Positions 33,004 through 45,796 of a stretch of 64,000 bases of DNA are shown here, in pieces (position 1 is the first letter of the stretch; each line of letters begins with the position of its first letter). Location of the stretch: NCBI GenBank assembly GCA_026315105.1, contig CM048745.1, positions 757,345,006-757,409,005 on the forward strand, given 5' to 3'. The translations under genes were made by a program, and so were the position numbers. The notes beneath the pieces are model-generated. The model was not told the origin of the DNA. It saw only the letters and a list, made by a program, of their open reading frames with translations, and ran no database searches. The DNA is from Locusta migratoria. Lineage: Eukaryota > Arthropoda > Insecta > Orthoptera > Acrididae.

Positions 33004-33124
33004 CCTGTATAAAGCAAACGATTTTACGGCTAATGCTGCACCTTTCATTATTGATAAAAGTCAATTGTTACAGTTATTTGGCAGAAATGGATTGTTGTAA
33101 TAATTGGTGTTCAATACTTTTCAC

Positions 33125-33165
33125 AATCTCCTGTTGATGGCAGATAGTGCTGAAACCGGTAGAGG
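33125..33165 (+). ncRNA. Hammerhead-like motif, second in the same fragment
   Basis: CTGTTGA (33131-33137) and GAAAC (33152-33156) about 160 bp after the first motif. The inverse counterparts in each array unit are near 30735-30770 and 30911-30947. Stem II is poor. Confidence 0.22.
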
Positions 33166-33200
33166 AAAAAAAAAAATATCGCAAAGCTGTTGGCACATGA

Positions 33201-33204
33201 ACGA

Positions 33205-33236
<32 letters not shown>

Positions 33237-33387
33237 AAAAAAAAGAGTGATTATAGCCTACACGAAATACCGAAAATCGGTGTTTTCGCGATTGCAATGG
33301 GAGGAGGAATTGACAGCGATAGACAAAACACCCTCAACCCACACTGGGTGATGGCTTGCAGAGTATGAATGTAGATGTAGAATATAC
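33201..33387. other. A-rich run and LINE 3' tail stub
   Basis: A-rich tract at 33206-33245, then GCAGAGTATGAATGTAGATG (33358-33377), the end of a Jockey/CR1-like LINE with almost all of its body missing. Confidence 0.5.
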
Positions 33388-33941
33388 TAATAGGACAGTT
33401 TAGAACTCGCCACAAAGATGTGACGACGAGCCGCGACAGGAACATAAAAAAGGCACACATGGAACACTTTTAGCTATCGGCCATGGCCTCCTTCAGAAAT
33501 GGGAAACAATCACGCAGTCACACAACCCAGTCACACAACTATCATCCCTGGCTGCCGCACTTCGATTCACGCTCCGTGGTGTGGAAAGAGGGACGGGGGG
33601 ATAGGAAGTTTGAGTCACGGTGGTGGGGATGTATACAGCACAGCCTTCCAGAGTATGTACGTAAGTATTAGATGTGAGGAAGGCTGTGCTGTAGCCATAC
33701 CCACCACCATCGCACAACCTTCCTATCCCCCGTCTCCTCCTCTCTTTCCATACCGCGGAGCGTTATTCGAAGTGCGGCAGCCAGAGATGATGGCTGTGTG
33801 ACTGTGTTGTGTGACTGTGTATTTCCTATTTCTGAAGAAGGCCATCGCCGATAGCTGAAAGTGTTGTATGTGCGTGCCTTTTTATGTTCCTGTCGCGGCT
33901 CGTCGTCAAAACTTTGCAGTGAGTTCTAAACTGTCCTATTA
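33388..33941. mobile_element. 554-bp foldback element with hammerhead-like motif
   Basis: Ends TAATAGGACAGTTTAGAACTC and, inverted, GAGTTCTAAACTGTCCTATTA. Nearly the whole element pairs with itself (arms about 270 bp, for example AGTCACACAAC with GTTGTGTGACT and GGCTGCCGCACTTCGA with TCGAAGTGCGGCAGCC). No coding capacity. Confidence 0.85.
33830..33866 (+). ncRNA. Hammerhead-like motif in the right arm of the foldback
   Basis: CTGAAGA (33832-33838), an extra A, interrupted stem II closing at GCT, GAAA (33857-33860). The left-arm counterpart (about 33470-33500, minus) has CTGAAGG and TAAAA, so it is decayed. Confidence 0.27.
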
Positions 33942-34650
33942 TTATATTTGTAAGAGGACTACTGACTGGAAATCTCGTATCTTAAGTTTATGCTGTATAT
34001 GTTGGCAACAATATACACAGCCATCTTTGTTCCGGTTGAGTATGATTATCTTTGGCGGCCAGTAGGCAGTGGGTTTGCCTCTAGGTAGTCGGTTGGAAGC
34101 GTGAGTCAGTCGGCAGTGTCAATCAGTCGGAGAGAGTTGCGCCTGTTAGGTGAGACGAGAGAGTCTGGTTGGAGACGGACAGATTGGAGTTGGCGACTGA
34201 TGAGGTTCGGGGCGGCCTATCAGTTTAAGATAAGTTTTTGGTGTAATTTTTTTTTTACTTTAATAGATAACTTTGCGAATTCGTTTATTTCTATTTTAAA
34301 GTTTCCATTCAGTTAGTTCCACCTCGTTTGATTTGTTAACAATATTATTATATTTCGTTGGTTTGAGAAAGTTCTGCTTAATGATGAAGTAATAAAATAG
34401 TTATTCAATATATTAATGTTGTTAGATCTGTCACCTTTCCTGTGGATAGGGTTACTTCCTCAATTTAGGAACTGCCTGATTGCACGCTTTGCAATAATAC
34501 GCACATTCTTCGTTTCTGTGGTTTATGTTAACTGTGGCGAATTTATTAACTATTATTCTTATTATTTTGTGTAAAGTGGATTTAATTAGTTTCATTGATT
34601 ATTTTTAGTTAAAAAAAAAGAAAGGTGAGATCAGATGTAGTATTGTATGT
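33942..34650. other. Intergenic, no gene seen
   Basis: 34080-34220 has short GTCGG/GTCAG repeats. No domain was recognised. Confidence 0.45.
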
Positions 34651-34666
34651 ATTTGTAGTCTGGCGG

Positions 34667-34845
34667 CTGGGGGGATTGCGGCGCGTCAGTCACGTTCTGC
34701 ACGGCCACTACGGTCGGGGGTTCGAATCCCCCCTCGGGCAAGGATATTTGTGCCGTCCTTAGTAGTAGCTAGTTCGTAAGTAATCTGTAAGTTTAGGGAC
34801 TGATGACCCCGTAGTTAAGTCCCATAAGCTCTACAAACATTTAAC
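34667..34845 (+). mobile_element. 5'-truncated SINE with 16-bp target duplication
   Basis: Body from GGGGGATTGCGGCGCG to ACAAACATTTAAC, flanked by ATTTGTAGTCTGGCGG at 34651-34666 and 34846-34861. The duplication proves insertion after truncation. Confidence 0.9.
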
Positions 34846-34861
34846 ATTTGTAGTCTGGCGG

Positions 34862-35789
34862 TAGTTGAGTTCATTGTAGAAATTCGGTTTCATGAAGTAT
34901 CTGAAGTGAAGAATGTGAAGTGCTGCGAAGCGAGGTGTCATTCTCCCTTGATTCAATATTTGCTTTATTTGCTTATTGTGACTTGAGAACAGGGCCAACA
35001 CTGTTAGGTAGAGAACATCATTCATAAATAATTTGTCTGTATTTGCTTTTCTTTATGTTAGAAGTCAGATTGCGATAGATCGATGTGCTTGCTGTACGCT
35101 AGACAACTCTTCATTGAGCAATAACAGTTCCATTCAGATGTACACTAATCATATCCTAGTTCTTGCAAGTTTTTGTAAACACACTTTAAGAAACAGCCAG
35201 TTGCATATTGTTAATTCCAACTTGGACTCTGATTTATTAAATGTAGACGTAGATAAAGTAGCTTGGCGACTATACAGGACGGACGTAAACGCAGCCGACT
35301 GTATCACACACTCTGTCTTCCTTCCGCGGTTTCGTAGCTGCTCCACCACTCGGAGGCAGCTGCGACAGTGAGAGCGCTGTGCTCACTGGAGGAGACAGCA
35401 GCAGGGTCAGACACTGACCTGGCCGCCGTCTGTCGCCCTGCAGGCTGGGCTGCCCTCTGGAACCAATAAAATAAAATAAAGCGGGAGGGGGTGGCGGCCC
35501 TGGCCATGTGGTGACGTCACAGGGGTGGCAGAGGCGGCTGCCTCTGGGCTGCCCCCGCCTCTGCTCAGCACACGTGGACTCTCAGCCGCAGTCCACCGAC
35601 ACTCTGACACGTGTAAATAGTATCTGCTTCGATCATGACTGTTTAAGGTACTCATTCAATAGCAGATAATAATCCTCACACATCTTACTGCGATAGACAT
35701 TTCACAATCACCAGTGTTGGTAAACAGTTATCAGTAATTCACATTTTTATAAGACACCATTTAGGCCGACCTAGCTCCGTAGTGGCACT
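34862..35789. other. Intergenic, with GC-rich island 35300-35620
   Basis: The GC-rich part has a CRE-like TGACGTCA at 35512 and AATAAAATAAAATAAA at 35465. It may be an old LTR or promoter, but no partner or gene was found. Confidence 0.4.
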
Positions 35790-37407
35790 CTGATATGAAA
35801 CGAATGGACTGAAAATCCAAAGAGATTTTGGTCATATGTTAAATATACTAGGGGCAAAACACAAACAATACCCTCACTACGTGATAGTAATGGCGATCCT
35901 GCCGATGACAGCGCTACTAAAGCAGAGTTACTAAATATAGCTTTTAGAAACTCATTCACCAAAGAAGACGAAACCAATATTACAGATTTCTAATTACGAA
36001 CAGAGGTCGTAATGAGTAACGTAGAAGTAGATATCATCGGAGTAGTACAGCAACTAAAATCACTTAACAAGAACAAGTCTTCTAGTCCGGACTGTATAAC
36101 CATTAGATTTCTATCTTATTATGCTGAAGCGATAGCTCCTTACTTAACAGTCATATACAACCGCTCTCTCAAAGAAGGATCTGTACCAAAAGATTGGAAA
36201 GTTGCACAGGTCACATCTATATTCAAGAAATGCAGTAGGAGTAACCCACTGAACTACAGGCCTATTTCATTGACGTCAATTTGCAGCAGGGTTTAGGAAC
36301 ATATTCTGTATTCAAGTATGATGAATTATCTCGAACAGAACGATCTATTGACCCAAGGTCAACAAGGATTTAGAAAATATCGTTCATGCGAAACACAACT
36401 AGCTCTTTACTCACACGAAGTGATATGTGCTATCGACAACGGTTCGCAAATCGATTCCGTATTTCTTGATTTCCAGAAGGCTTTTGACACCCTACCTCAC
36501 AAACGGATTTTAATCGAATTGAGTGGTTATGGTATATCTCCCCAAATTTGCGATTGGATAGGGGATTTCCTATCAGAGAGGACACAGTTCGTAGTAATCG
36601 ATGGTAAGGCACCGACAAAAACATTTACCGTCTAGAAAAATCATCTGAAGATCAAAACCAACTGCAGACCAATCTGGATGAGATATTAGTAGGGTGTAAA
36701 AATTGACAATTGACTCTAAATAATGAGAAATGTGTAGTCGTCCACATGAGTATGAAAAGAAATACGTTAAACTTTGTTTACAAGATAAATCAATCAAAAG
36801 TGAAGGCAGTAAATTCCACAAAATACCTAAGAATTATTCAGACTTAAATTGGAAAGAACACGTACGTAATGTCGTGGGAAAGGCGAACCAGAGACTGCGT
36901 TTTATTGGCAGAACCCTTAAAAGATGCAACAGAACTACAAAAGAAACTGCATACACTACGCTCGTTCGTCCATTTTTGTAGTATCGCTGCCCAGTGGGGG
37001 ACCCTTATCAGGTGGGTTTGACGGAGGACATCGAAAGAGTCCAACGAAGGGCGGCTCGTTTCGTATTGTCACGATACAGGGGAGACAGCGTTACGGAAAT
37101 GATACAAGATCTGGGATAGGAATCAACGGCGCTTATCGCTGCGGCGTGGACTACTTACGAAACTCCAATCGCCAACAGACTCCTCCGAATGCAAAAATAT
37201 ATTGTTGACTCCCACTTACATAGGTAGAAATGATCATCAGAATAAAATACGAGAAATCAGAGCTCGAACGGAGAGATTCAGGTGTTCTTTCTTCCCGCGC
37301 GCTATTCGTGAATGGAACGGGAGATGAGTAAAATAATGGTGGTTCGATTAACCCTCTGCCAGGCATTTAAATGTGATTTGCAGAGTATCCCATGTAAATG
37401 TAGAAAG
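35790..37407 (+). mobile_element. Jockey/CR1-like LINE, 5'-truncated, copy 2, RT core deleted
   Basis: Aligns to 53895-55640. Frames 36012-36296 and 36318-36635 carry the RT fingers and palm (FLDFQKAFDTLP). Between ACAAAAAC and ATTTACCGTC at about 36616, some 124 bp are missing relative to copy 3, removing GVPQGS and the catalytic FADD. Later pieces show many stops. The 3' end is GCAGAGTATCCCATGTAAATG. Confidence 0.85.
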
Positions 37408-39550
37408 CGGGAAGATCCTATATATTTTAATCGTCTAACTGACCCATATAAGGGAATTTCGTCTGTTTAACTTGCGTGCGCGTCTGTTAAACGCCACACC
37501 ATAAATCTTAATGAAACGGTTAAAAGTAAGGTGTAAGCAACGGAAATTTTGATAAAACATGAAATAATTTTTACCCCTTCTATACTAATTGAACGTAAAG
37601 GATCTTGGCATGAGAACGAGGTGTACATATTGATTCTCCATATATGCATGTGACATCAACTATTTTTATGTCTTTATCTGGCGGGCGAACTAAGTGAACT
37701 GTGTTTGCGGAATGTGTGTTCCCTCTCCAAAAGGGGCCACACTTCGGAAATATCCAAGTGAGACACTGAGCCGTGTTGATTTACTTGTATTGGCGCCAGT
37801 TGCTTCGCTCCAACTTTTTTGTACCGATACCTCTTCGTTACTTTACCGCGGGTGGTGTGCCTTCTTTCGTTTGTCATTTGCAACGAGCTTAAATTTCATA
37901 GACTGGCCAGCACTCGAGTTACAGCGCTCTTTGCGGCAACCTGTGTAAACTCGACCGCCATATTGTTGGTTGTCAGTACACTTGAGAGGAGTCAGTCTCT
38001 CGTATGTTGTTGTTGAGCTTCTTAAACCTATTTAGTTTCTATTGTATGTAGTGCGTACTGTCTGTACAATTTTTGCAGCTGAAATATGTCTAAAGAATTT
38101 AAATGCACAAATCAAAGTTATAAAATGACAAGTACTTCATACAAGAACGCCAAATGTTTTGCCTTGTTTGAACTCAGTCTGTCTATATTCATATAAAATT
38201 CCTTACTAATGGCACTTTACTACCCCAAGAGTGAAGCTTCAGAAGACCTATCCTGCAATTCCCTTGAATTACACACACCATAAAAAAATGCTCAGTTTTT
38301 GATCTAGTGATGATGCGTTCTTGAGATGTTTCTTATTCTTTTGCTCCTGAGGTTGATGAAACCACACTTTTGAGTGTCTACACCTTCTTTATATTCAGTT
38401 GTTGTTGACAATACTTGATTGAGCATTATTGACATGTAACGAGTCCAAAGTATGGAAGCAGTAGTGTCGCCAGATTTTTTCCCCTTGTATATGTCTGTGT
38501 TCTTTTCTACAAATATGTACTTATTAAAGCGTGGCAAAACGGTAGTTATTAATGATACATTGTTTCGGTGTGGAATGTGTATCTGTAAGCTGAGCCAGGC
38601 GCATTTTTTATTGCAGTATTCTTTGTCACTTTTGTCTTTGTACTCAAATTTGTTCACAACCAAACCCTTTGACAGCAATTTTACAAATCTGTAGACTTAA
38701 TACGTTTAGTAAACACAAGATTAGTGTGTACTAGACTTTATGAAAGCAGTTGTTACAACAATTTAAGAATAAATGCAAATCCATGGTCATGATTATTCGT
38801 CATAACAATTACTATTCACTGTAAGTTTCGTATCTAGTTTAGAGCATGTACTTGTATTAAAATCAATTCAAGTATTTTCACAGCGACACTTTGGTTGTTA
38901 TTGAAAACCTCAGCTAACTGTTATATTTCATTACCGCATTTTTAGGAAATATCCTACCAGTCTCGTTAATTCGCAACTTCCATAATGTCTGAGGGAACTT
39001 GATGCACACCCGTATTCAATAGTCAGTAGTTTATTTAAAACGTGGAACTGTAAATTGGTAAAATTCTCGAGTGCGTATGGCATACCAGTTGTCAGCCAGT
39101 TCAATTTGTCCTTAACATGGCGGACCTCTCTCCACCATAGACTTACTAAATAAAAACTAGACCGCTCGCTGGCGCTAGCGTTGAGACCCCAAATTGAACG
39201 TGACAGAAGTCGCCATTTGCAGGTCAACAGTGCGTAAACATTGTTAGTCCGTGTGCTGCTTTTAATTGTAACAGTGAGAATGGTAGCAAAGCCGAAGTCG
39301 GAAACAGGGTTACATCTCACAGATCAGTCATTACTTGTATGTCGTATACTATTTTCGTGGAGAAATAAGAAATCATGAGCGTTTGTTTTTATTTAGGTTT
39401 CGTCTTACAAACGATTCTCTAGAAATGATAAAATTATGTCGTTGCATGTCAAGTACTTATATTTTATTTGCATACAAATTATTAAACATACTAACACGAT
39501 TTATGTACTAAGTTGAGCTGAATCAAGAACTAGGCGTATAAGAAGTATTA
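37408..39550. other. Intergenic, no gene seen
   Basis: Frames of 80-130 codons on both strands at 38304-38694 and 38931-39320 have no recognisable domain. No RNA gene was recognised. Confidence 0.45.
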
Positions 39551-39553
39551 ACA

Positions 39554-40220
<667 letters not shown>

Positions 40221-40445
40221 GTGAAACTTCATGGCAGATTAAAATTGTGTGCCGGAACCGGGACTCGAACCTGGGACCTTTGCCTTTCGCGGGCAAGCGC
40301 ACTACAGACTGAGCTATCCCGACACGACTGACGATGCCGCCTCACAACTTTACTTCTGCCAGTACCTCGCCTCCTACTTTCCAAACTTCACAGAAGCTCT
40401 CCTGCGAACCATGCAAGACTAGCACTCCTGGAAGAAAGGATATGG

Positions 40446-40708
40446 ATATTTCTTCAAACCGTCTTGATTGCAAATTTTTACTTTATTTTTTATTAGTTAA
40501 TGATGCGTTTCGCCCTTTAGCAGGGCATCTTCAGATTATAATGCGCTCTCCGTGGTGTGACACCGTAAGTTGTTATTGCGGTGTTTCTATTTTCTTGGAA
40601 TGTTTTTTGGTTTTCCTTGTGACCCTTAATAGAAACGGTGGTCTCTGATGACACAAGATAAGCCCAAGCTTACAATTGCGCTCACGGGCGGTGGGCGGGC
40701 GTGGTGTC
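40446..40708 (-). mobile_element. 263-bp Penelope-like insertion with 10-bp target duplication
   Basis: Flanked by AAGGATATGG at 40436-40445 and 40709-40718, and it splits a repeat whose sequence continues unchanged on both sides. On the minus strand it holds one hammerhead-like motif and ends AATAAAGTAAAAATTTGC...GGTTTGAAGAAATAT. No coding capacity remains. Confidence 0.75.
40502..40540 (-). ncRNA. Hammerhead-like ribozyme motif (putative)
   Basis: Minus strand: CTGAAGA (40534-40528), T, stem II GCCC/GGGC with a 7-nt loop, GAAA (40511-40508), CGC, ATC. The core boxes are intact apart from the extra T; stem III is weak. Confidence 0.38.
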
Positions 40709-41097
40709 AAGGATATGGTGGAGACATGGCTTAGCCACAGCCTAAGGGATGTTTCCAGAATAAAACTTTCACTCTGCAGCGGAGTGTGCGCTGATATGAA
40801 ACTTCCTGGCAGATTAAAATTGTGTACCGGAACCGGGACTCGAACCTGGGACCTTTGACTTTCGCGGGCAGGCGCACTACTGACTGTGCTATCCCGACAC
40901 GACACACGATGCCGCGTCACAACTTTACGTCCGCCAGTACCTCGCCTCCTACTTTCCAAACTTCACAGAAGTTCTCCTGCGAACCATGCAAGACTAGCAC
41001 TCCTGGAAGAAAGGATATGGTGGAGACATGGCTTAGCCACAGCGTAAGGGATGTTTCCAGAATGAAACTTTCACTCTGCAGCGGAGTGTGCGCTGTG

Positions 41098-41356
41098 TTT
41101 TGTGCTACATTTTGCATCTGTTACATCTCATACACTTGAAATCACAACCCCAGTAGTAGGATTCTTCCCTGCAAATGGTGGCGTTCAGCCGCTTCAATTC
41201 GGGGACAGTTGCCTCTCTTCTCCGCTACGGCGTGGTTGGGGCTTGATCGCCAGTCTATAAAATTCAAGCTCGTTGGTCATTTGTCTCGCGGCCGGCGCTA
41301 ATTGCGCCGATCGGCGGGTATATCTGGTGGCGCGGGCGCAGGACGGGGATATCCCT
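41098..41356. other. Intergenic, no gene seen
   Basis: No feature recognised. Confidence 0.4.
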
Positions 41357-41559
41357 AAAAAAAATGTTCAAATGATTGTTAAGCTTAAGGGACTTAACTA
41401 CGGGGTCATCAGTCCCTAAACTTACAAACTACTTATGAACTACCTTATACTAAGGACGGCACAAATATCCATGCCCGAGGGGGGATTCGAACCCCCGACC
41501 GTAGTGGCCGTGCAGACCGTGACTGAAGCGCCTCAGTCCCCTCGGCCACCGCGACCGGC
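41357..41559 (-). mobile_element. tRNA-derived SINE with target duplication
   Basis: Flanked by GGGATATCCCT at 41346-41356 and 41560-41570. The head at the right reads GGTCGCGGTGGCCGAGGGG on the minus strand, and the A-run is at the left. Confidence 0.9.
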
Positions 41560-41574
41560 GGGATATCCCTCCTT

Positions 41575-42164
41575 CCAACTTTGACCCCTCTCTGTGGATT
41601 GCCGCCGCCTCCTCTCTCCCCCTCCCCTCCCACTCCCGTCCCCCTGCTTGGCTGACCCCCTCCTTTCTCCACCTCCCCAGGAGCTCCTTCCGGTTTCACC
41701 CACTCTCCCTTCCCCCACCTCCTTCCGCTTCCCCCGCGCCTTTTCCATCCTCCCCCCCCCTTCCCCTGCAGGGCCAGTACAGTGCTGTGTTTTAAGTGTT
41801 CAGTGCTTCGTGTGTATAGTGTTTCGTCGCCCAGTGTTTTTTAACGTTGGGTACACCAGTGTTCAGTGTTTTTTACCTCAATGTCGCCGTCTTGTTATGT
41901 CTCGTCGTCTGCAGTAAGTGTTTTTTAGCCACCGTGGCAAGTCTTGTTTTAACAACCATGTATGTTCTGTCCGCTGTCATATAGTCTTTTAACTTTCCCC
42001 CAAATTTTCATCTTGAAATTGTAAAAGCGCCTTTTTATCACCTTTCATTTTCTATTCTGTTTTGTCCATTGTTTACCATTCGCTCGGCTGTAGAGCAGCA
42101 TCATTGGCTGCTGCCAGCCTGCCTTAGGGCATTAAAAATTCAATAAAGGAAAAAAAAAAAAAAA
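41575..42164 (+). mobile_element. Polyadenylated retrotransposed sequence
   Basis: A pyrimidine-rich start and an unrecognised body end in AATAAAGG and a run of 16 A at 42149-42164. This layout fits a retrotransposed RNA or a LINE end. No protein domain was found and no target duplication is clear. Confidence 0.4.
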
Positions 42165-42700
42165 TCAGGACGGGAGTTCGAGTGGAGCCCCAGTGAAGGA
42201 GTCTGCAGTGTGTCTGTAGGGCAGCGGTGCCGCTGAGGCAGAGTGGTTTTGGCGGCGCAAGTGGAAGGAAGGAGTACGAGGGTGTCCGCGCCGTGTGGTT
42301 AGTGGCACTAAAGGCGGTATTACACGACGATCCGCCGCGAAAGGTATTGGTCTAGCGCGACAGCCATCTAGCGGCAGAACACGTGGAACTACCGCGGAAC
42401 CATGATTATTAGCAGACACTTCATCCGCGCGCCATAATAGAGACCAGTTCTAAACTCCCTTGAATTCGCGCATGCGCACTAGGCAGCGCTAACGCGCGCA
42501 TGCGCACAAGTAGCAGCAGTAAGCTTTCTGCTTGTTACTTGTGTATGACATTCGTGGTTAGGACTGATTGCCGACTTTCGTGTAATGGATTTTGCCAGTT
42601 TTTCAGTTAGTAGGTTTTCATGAATGCGGTAATTAAAGAAATATATAAATAAATAAATAAAAAATAAAAACATATTTGTTTGCAGCAGACTTTAAGCTAA
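42165..42700. other. Intergenic, no gene seen
   Basis: CpG-rich at 42170-42500, with TAAAGGCGGTATTACACGA at 42309 that resembles a DNA-transposon end, and (AAAT)n at 42643-42670. Confidence 0.35.
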
Positions 42701-43470
42701 ATGTTACATCTACATACATACTCCACGATCCACCGTAAGGTGCGTGGCGGAGGGTACACTGTACCACTACTAGGCATTTCCTTTCCTATTCCACTCCCAA
42801 ATAGAACGAGGAAAAAAAGAATGCTTACATGCCTCCGTACGAGCCCTATATTCTCTTATCTTGTCTTTGTGATCACCACTTGAAATGTAAGTAGGCGGCA
42901 GCAAGATCGTACTACACTCAGCTTCAAATTCCGGCCCACTAAACTTCCTCAACATAAATTCACGAAAAGAACGTCGTCTTTCCTCCAGAAATTCCCAACT
43001 GAGTTGCCGGAGCATTTCCGTGACACTCGCGCATTGGCCGAACCTACCAGTAACAAACCTAGCTGCTCGCCTCTCAACTGCTTCTATGTCTTCCTTTAAA
43101 CTGATCTGCTGCGGGTCCCAAACACTTGAGCAATACTCAACTCGTGGTCATACAAGCGTTTTATACGCATCTTCCCAAAATTCTCCCAATAAACCGAAGT
43201 CGGCTGTCTGCCTTACTCACAACTGTCCTTACATGTTCGTTCCATTTCATATCGCTCTGCAATGTTACTCCTAGATATTTGAAGGACGCGACAGCATCAA
43301 CAAGCTCACTACTAATGCTGTATTCGAACAATATGGGATTGCTTTTCCTACTCATGCGCATAACTTTGTACATTGAGAGCTAGCTGCCATTCTTCGCACC
43401 AACTAGAAATTTTGTCTAAGTCATCCTGTATGCTATTATGAGAAGGAATTCTTGTATTGATTGCTTCTTA
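42700..43470 (-). mobile_element. CR1/Jockey-like LINE fragment, different subfamily
   Basis: Minus-strand frames 43373-43161 (FKYLGVTLQSDMKWNEHVR, SRLRFIGRILGRC) and 43015-42770 (REYRARTEACKHSFFPRSIWEW) are the RT thumb and C-terminus. Upstream, codons for DKISSWCEEWQLALN are still readable near 43395-43440. The 3' end (GTATGTATGTAGATGTAA on the minus strand) is at the left. The palm and endonuclease are lost. Confidence 0.8.
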
Positions 43471-43930
43471 ATTTAGAAATGAATTAGAATAGGAGAGAAC
43501 CGTCGAGTCATAATTCAGGCTTACAGGAAGGAAAGTCGTTTCTATAACCTACACGATTTCTCTACATAATAAGTTACGACAGCAATCGTTTATTCCTCAA
43601 TAATACGGCTACAGCTTTACAGACAGCAGCTCTCCAAAATAGATCACATCTTTCCGCACGGAGTTCTGAAATTGTTGCGGAATCCGAGAAATCATTTCCT
43701 TCATTAGCTGTGACCATATTCGCCTGCCTGTCTTCTTTCTGGCCACAGTCGAACCCAACGTCTGGTTTTAGTTGTTGTTGTGCCGTAATCTGCAGATTTA
43801 CTGTCACAGCTCCAAAAATGTGTTTTATGTGCAACATTTTGTATATGTGTAAATTTAGATAGACATGTACTTTGTCAACGAAATGTAGTAATATAAAACT
43901 GCCGTGCGATCTGAGGCTCCATGTCACGAA
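43471..43930. other. Intergenic, no gene recognised
   Basis: A 117-codon minus frame (43574-43927) has no known motif. Confidence 0.4.
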
Positions 43931-44085
43931 TTGCGCAGCCGCTCCTGGCGCAAGTTAAAGGCCTGCCTCGGACATTTATGTACATGTTGTCATTGGCATA
44001 AGTTAATTTAAATAGTGGTTAAGTATAGGAACCGATAACCTAAGCAGTTTGCCCCTTAGTTACACAAACTTTAAATTTAATATGA
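43931..44085 (+). mobile_element. Old, diverged SINE tail
   Basis: GCAGCCGCTCCTGGCGCAAG, GCCTGCCTCGGACAT and GGAACCGATAACCTAAGCAG fit a decayed member of the SINE family (gccgctcc, cctcgggcat, ggactgatgacc). A similar one is at 52170-52340. Confidence 0.4.
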
Positions 44086-45796
44086 AACGAAAATGTTGAG
44101 TCTGTATTTTGAAATACTCCTCCTTGCGAGATTTGAATTTTAGTCTCACACACAGATAGTGCAGAAATATAAACAAAAATTGTTTAGTGCCTGAAAATTA
44201 TGTTCCGCAAAATAATGAAAAGAAATAATAAATGAAAATGAAATTACGGCGCAGAAATCACAACAGGGAGAAATATTTCAATATGGGTTACGCCGAACAT
44301 TTGCAACATGAAAGTAGTGCCTAAAGAATTGAATAATCTGAAAAAGAATTTCCTTTTTTAAAAAACCTCGTCAGAGAATATTAATTTATGGCGGCGCACC
44401 CTATACTGTTTCAGGTTGGTATTCAGCGCACCACGAACCTCTACACAAAGTTAACTTTCGGACTGCACATTGACAATGCCGATTTATCGTATCACCACGG
44501 CTAGCCAAATGAATGAAATTTAAAATTAATAAACCGGCAGAAATCTCAGGGACGCTTTTGCGGAAATACAATTCTGAATACTGTTGGTTGAAGTATCGTA
44601 GAATCGTGCGTTGTCCAACAATTAGTTTTACGTAGGCCGTGTAATGACGGCTGTAGGTATTTGAAAAAGAGATTGGCACATATGAAATACTTTTATATTA
44701 TAAGGTAGGTAGGAACTGGCTATTATTGATCAAATGCATGATTACGAGATAATTATCTATATTCTGAAATGGTGGAGTATTCACTTACACTGACTTAACA
44801 AAGATCGAAGTGAAATCAAATGATCAATTAAAATCATACAATTTACAGAGCGACACTTCACTACGTCCGTTCAGACCAAGAGCTAACAGTAGAATATAAA
44901 AACGAAGCCTGGCGCTTCTTCTTGCTTAGATAAAAAAATGAAGAGCGTAATTATCTTATTGTTTTTTTTTCTTTAGAGTGCATGAACTTCGTTTATGCAT
45001 ATCTGTGGATTCTTAAAATATTTCTTTGAAGAAACTTCACATAAATTAATCTAAACACAGGAATTTTCGTTAAAAGACAATTGTTAAATTATGAAACCGA
45101 GTACATCAGATAATAAATATTTCCTGGGCGGTCCACGTAACATTACAATTTGTATGCAATAGAGCTCAATCCCGTGCGAAATACATAAGAGAAAAAGAAA
45201 TAATAAATAAAAAAATGACAACTTTACATTAAGTAGGAACCTTGAGCTCACAGAAATAATTTAAAATCACAGCTTCCCTCTGATTATTATGTGGTATGAA
45301 TGAAAGATTATAGGAGCTCAGTTTTCTTCGCGTTTCATGCTCGTTATTGCTGTCTATTGCGCATGCGCGGATTCGCGCCGAGGAATATCCGCCGTGCATC
45401 GTGTTGATAGGTCTACTAGAAGCAGTTCCAGATAATCACGCTTGTAGCTCTGGTGCATAGGTGTACGCCTCAGGTGTATAGTATAATACGGCCTGTAGGC
45501 GGGCAGCAAGTAGGGCCGGATCACGCTCCTACGTCTGGTCAGTGTGGTCCGCCTGGAGTGCCGGTGTTTACCCACAACATTGGTGTCAGCCGTCACTGAG
45601 CACCGTCTGTGGGATTCAGTACTGGCGTTGAAGATCCTTTACTTACGACTCCCCAGGAAGGCTATGACGGATGGACGCATGATATAGGAAGTTTTTCACA
45701 TAACTCACCTGTTTAGAAACTTCTGGAGGAAATCTTGGTGTCCAGCTCCGGCGTCACATTACATTAGTTCTTCGTTCCGTGGATCCATGTTGAGGA
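44086..45796. other. Intergenic, no gene seen
   Basis: AT-rich to 45300, GC-richer at 45340-45600. Short frames only. Confidence 0.45.

Larger units (their letters stand above)
32395..33200. mobile_element. Foldback pair of Penelope-like fragments around SINE S4
   Basis: The left arm 32395-32655 (minus) and right arm 32940-33200 (plus) share, in inverse order, ATCGATTTGCCTG, ACCTTTCATTATTGATAAAAG (one difference), CACAATCTCCTGTTGAT and ACCGGTAGAGG. The SINE at 32668-32862 sits between them. The left arm was triplicated with the array, so units 1 and 2 hold the same inverted fragment. Confidence 0.7.
40222..41097 (+). repeat. tRNA-like tandem repeat units, split by an insertion
   Basis: Units start near 40224 and 40798 with 'AACTTC(C/A)TGGCAGATTAA' and contain GGGACTCGAACCTGGGACC. 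The first unit breaks at 40445 and continues at 40719. Confidence 0.75.

Noticed and set aside
34180..34225. Another hammerhead (CTGATGAGG)
   Set aside because: No GAAA box follows at a suitable distance.
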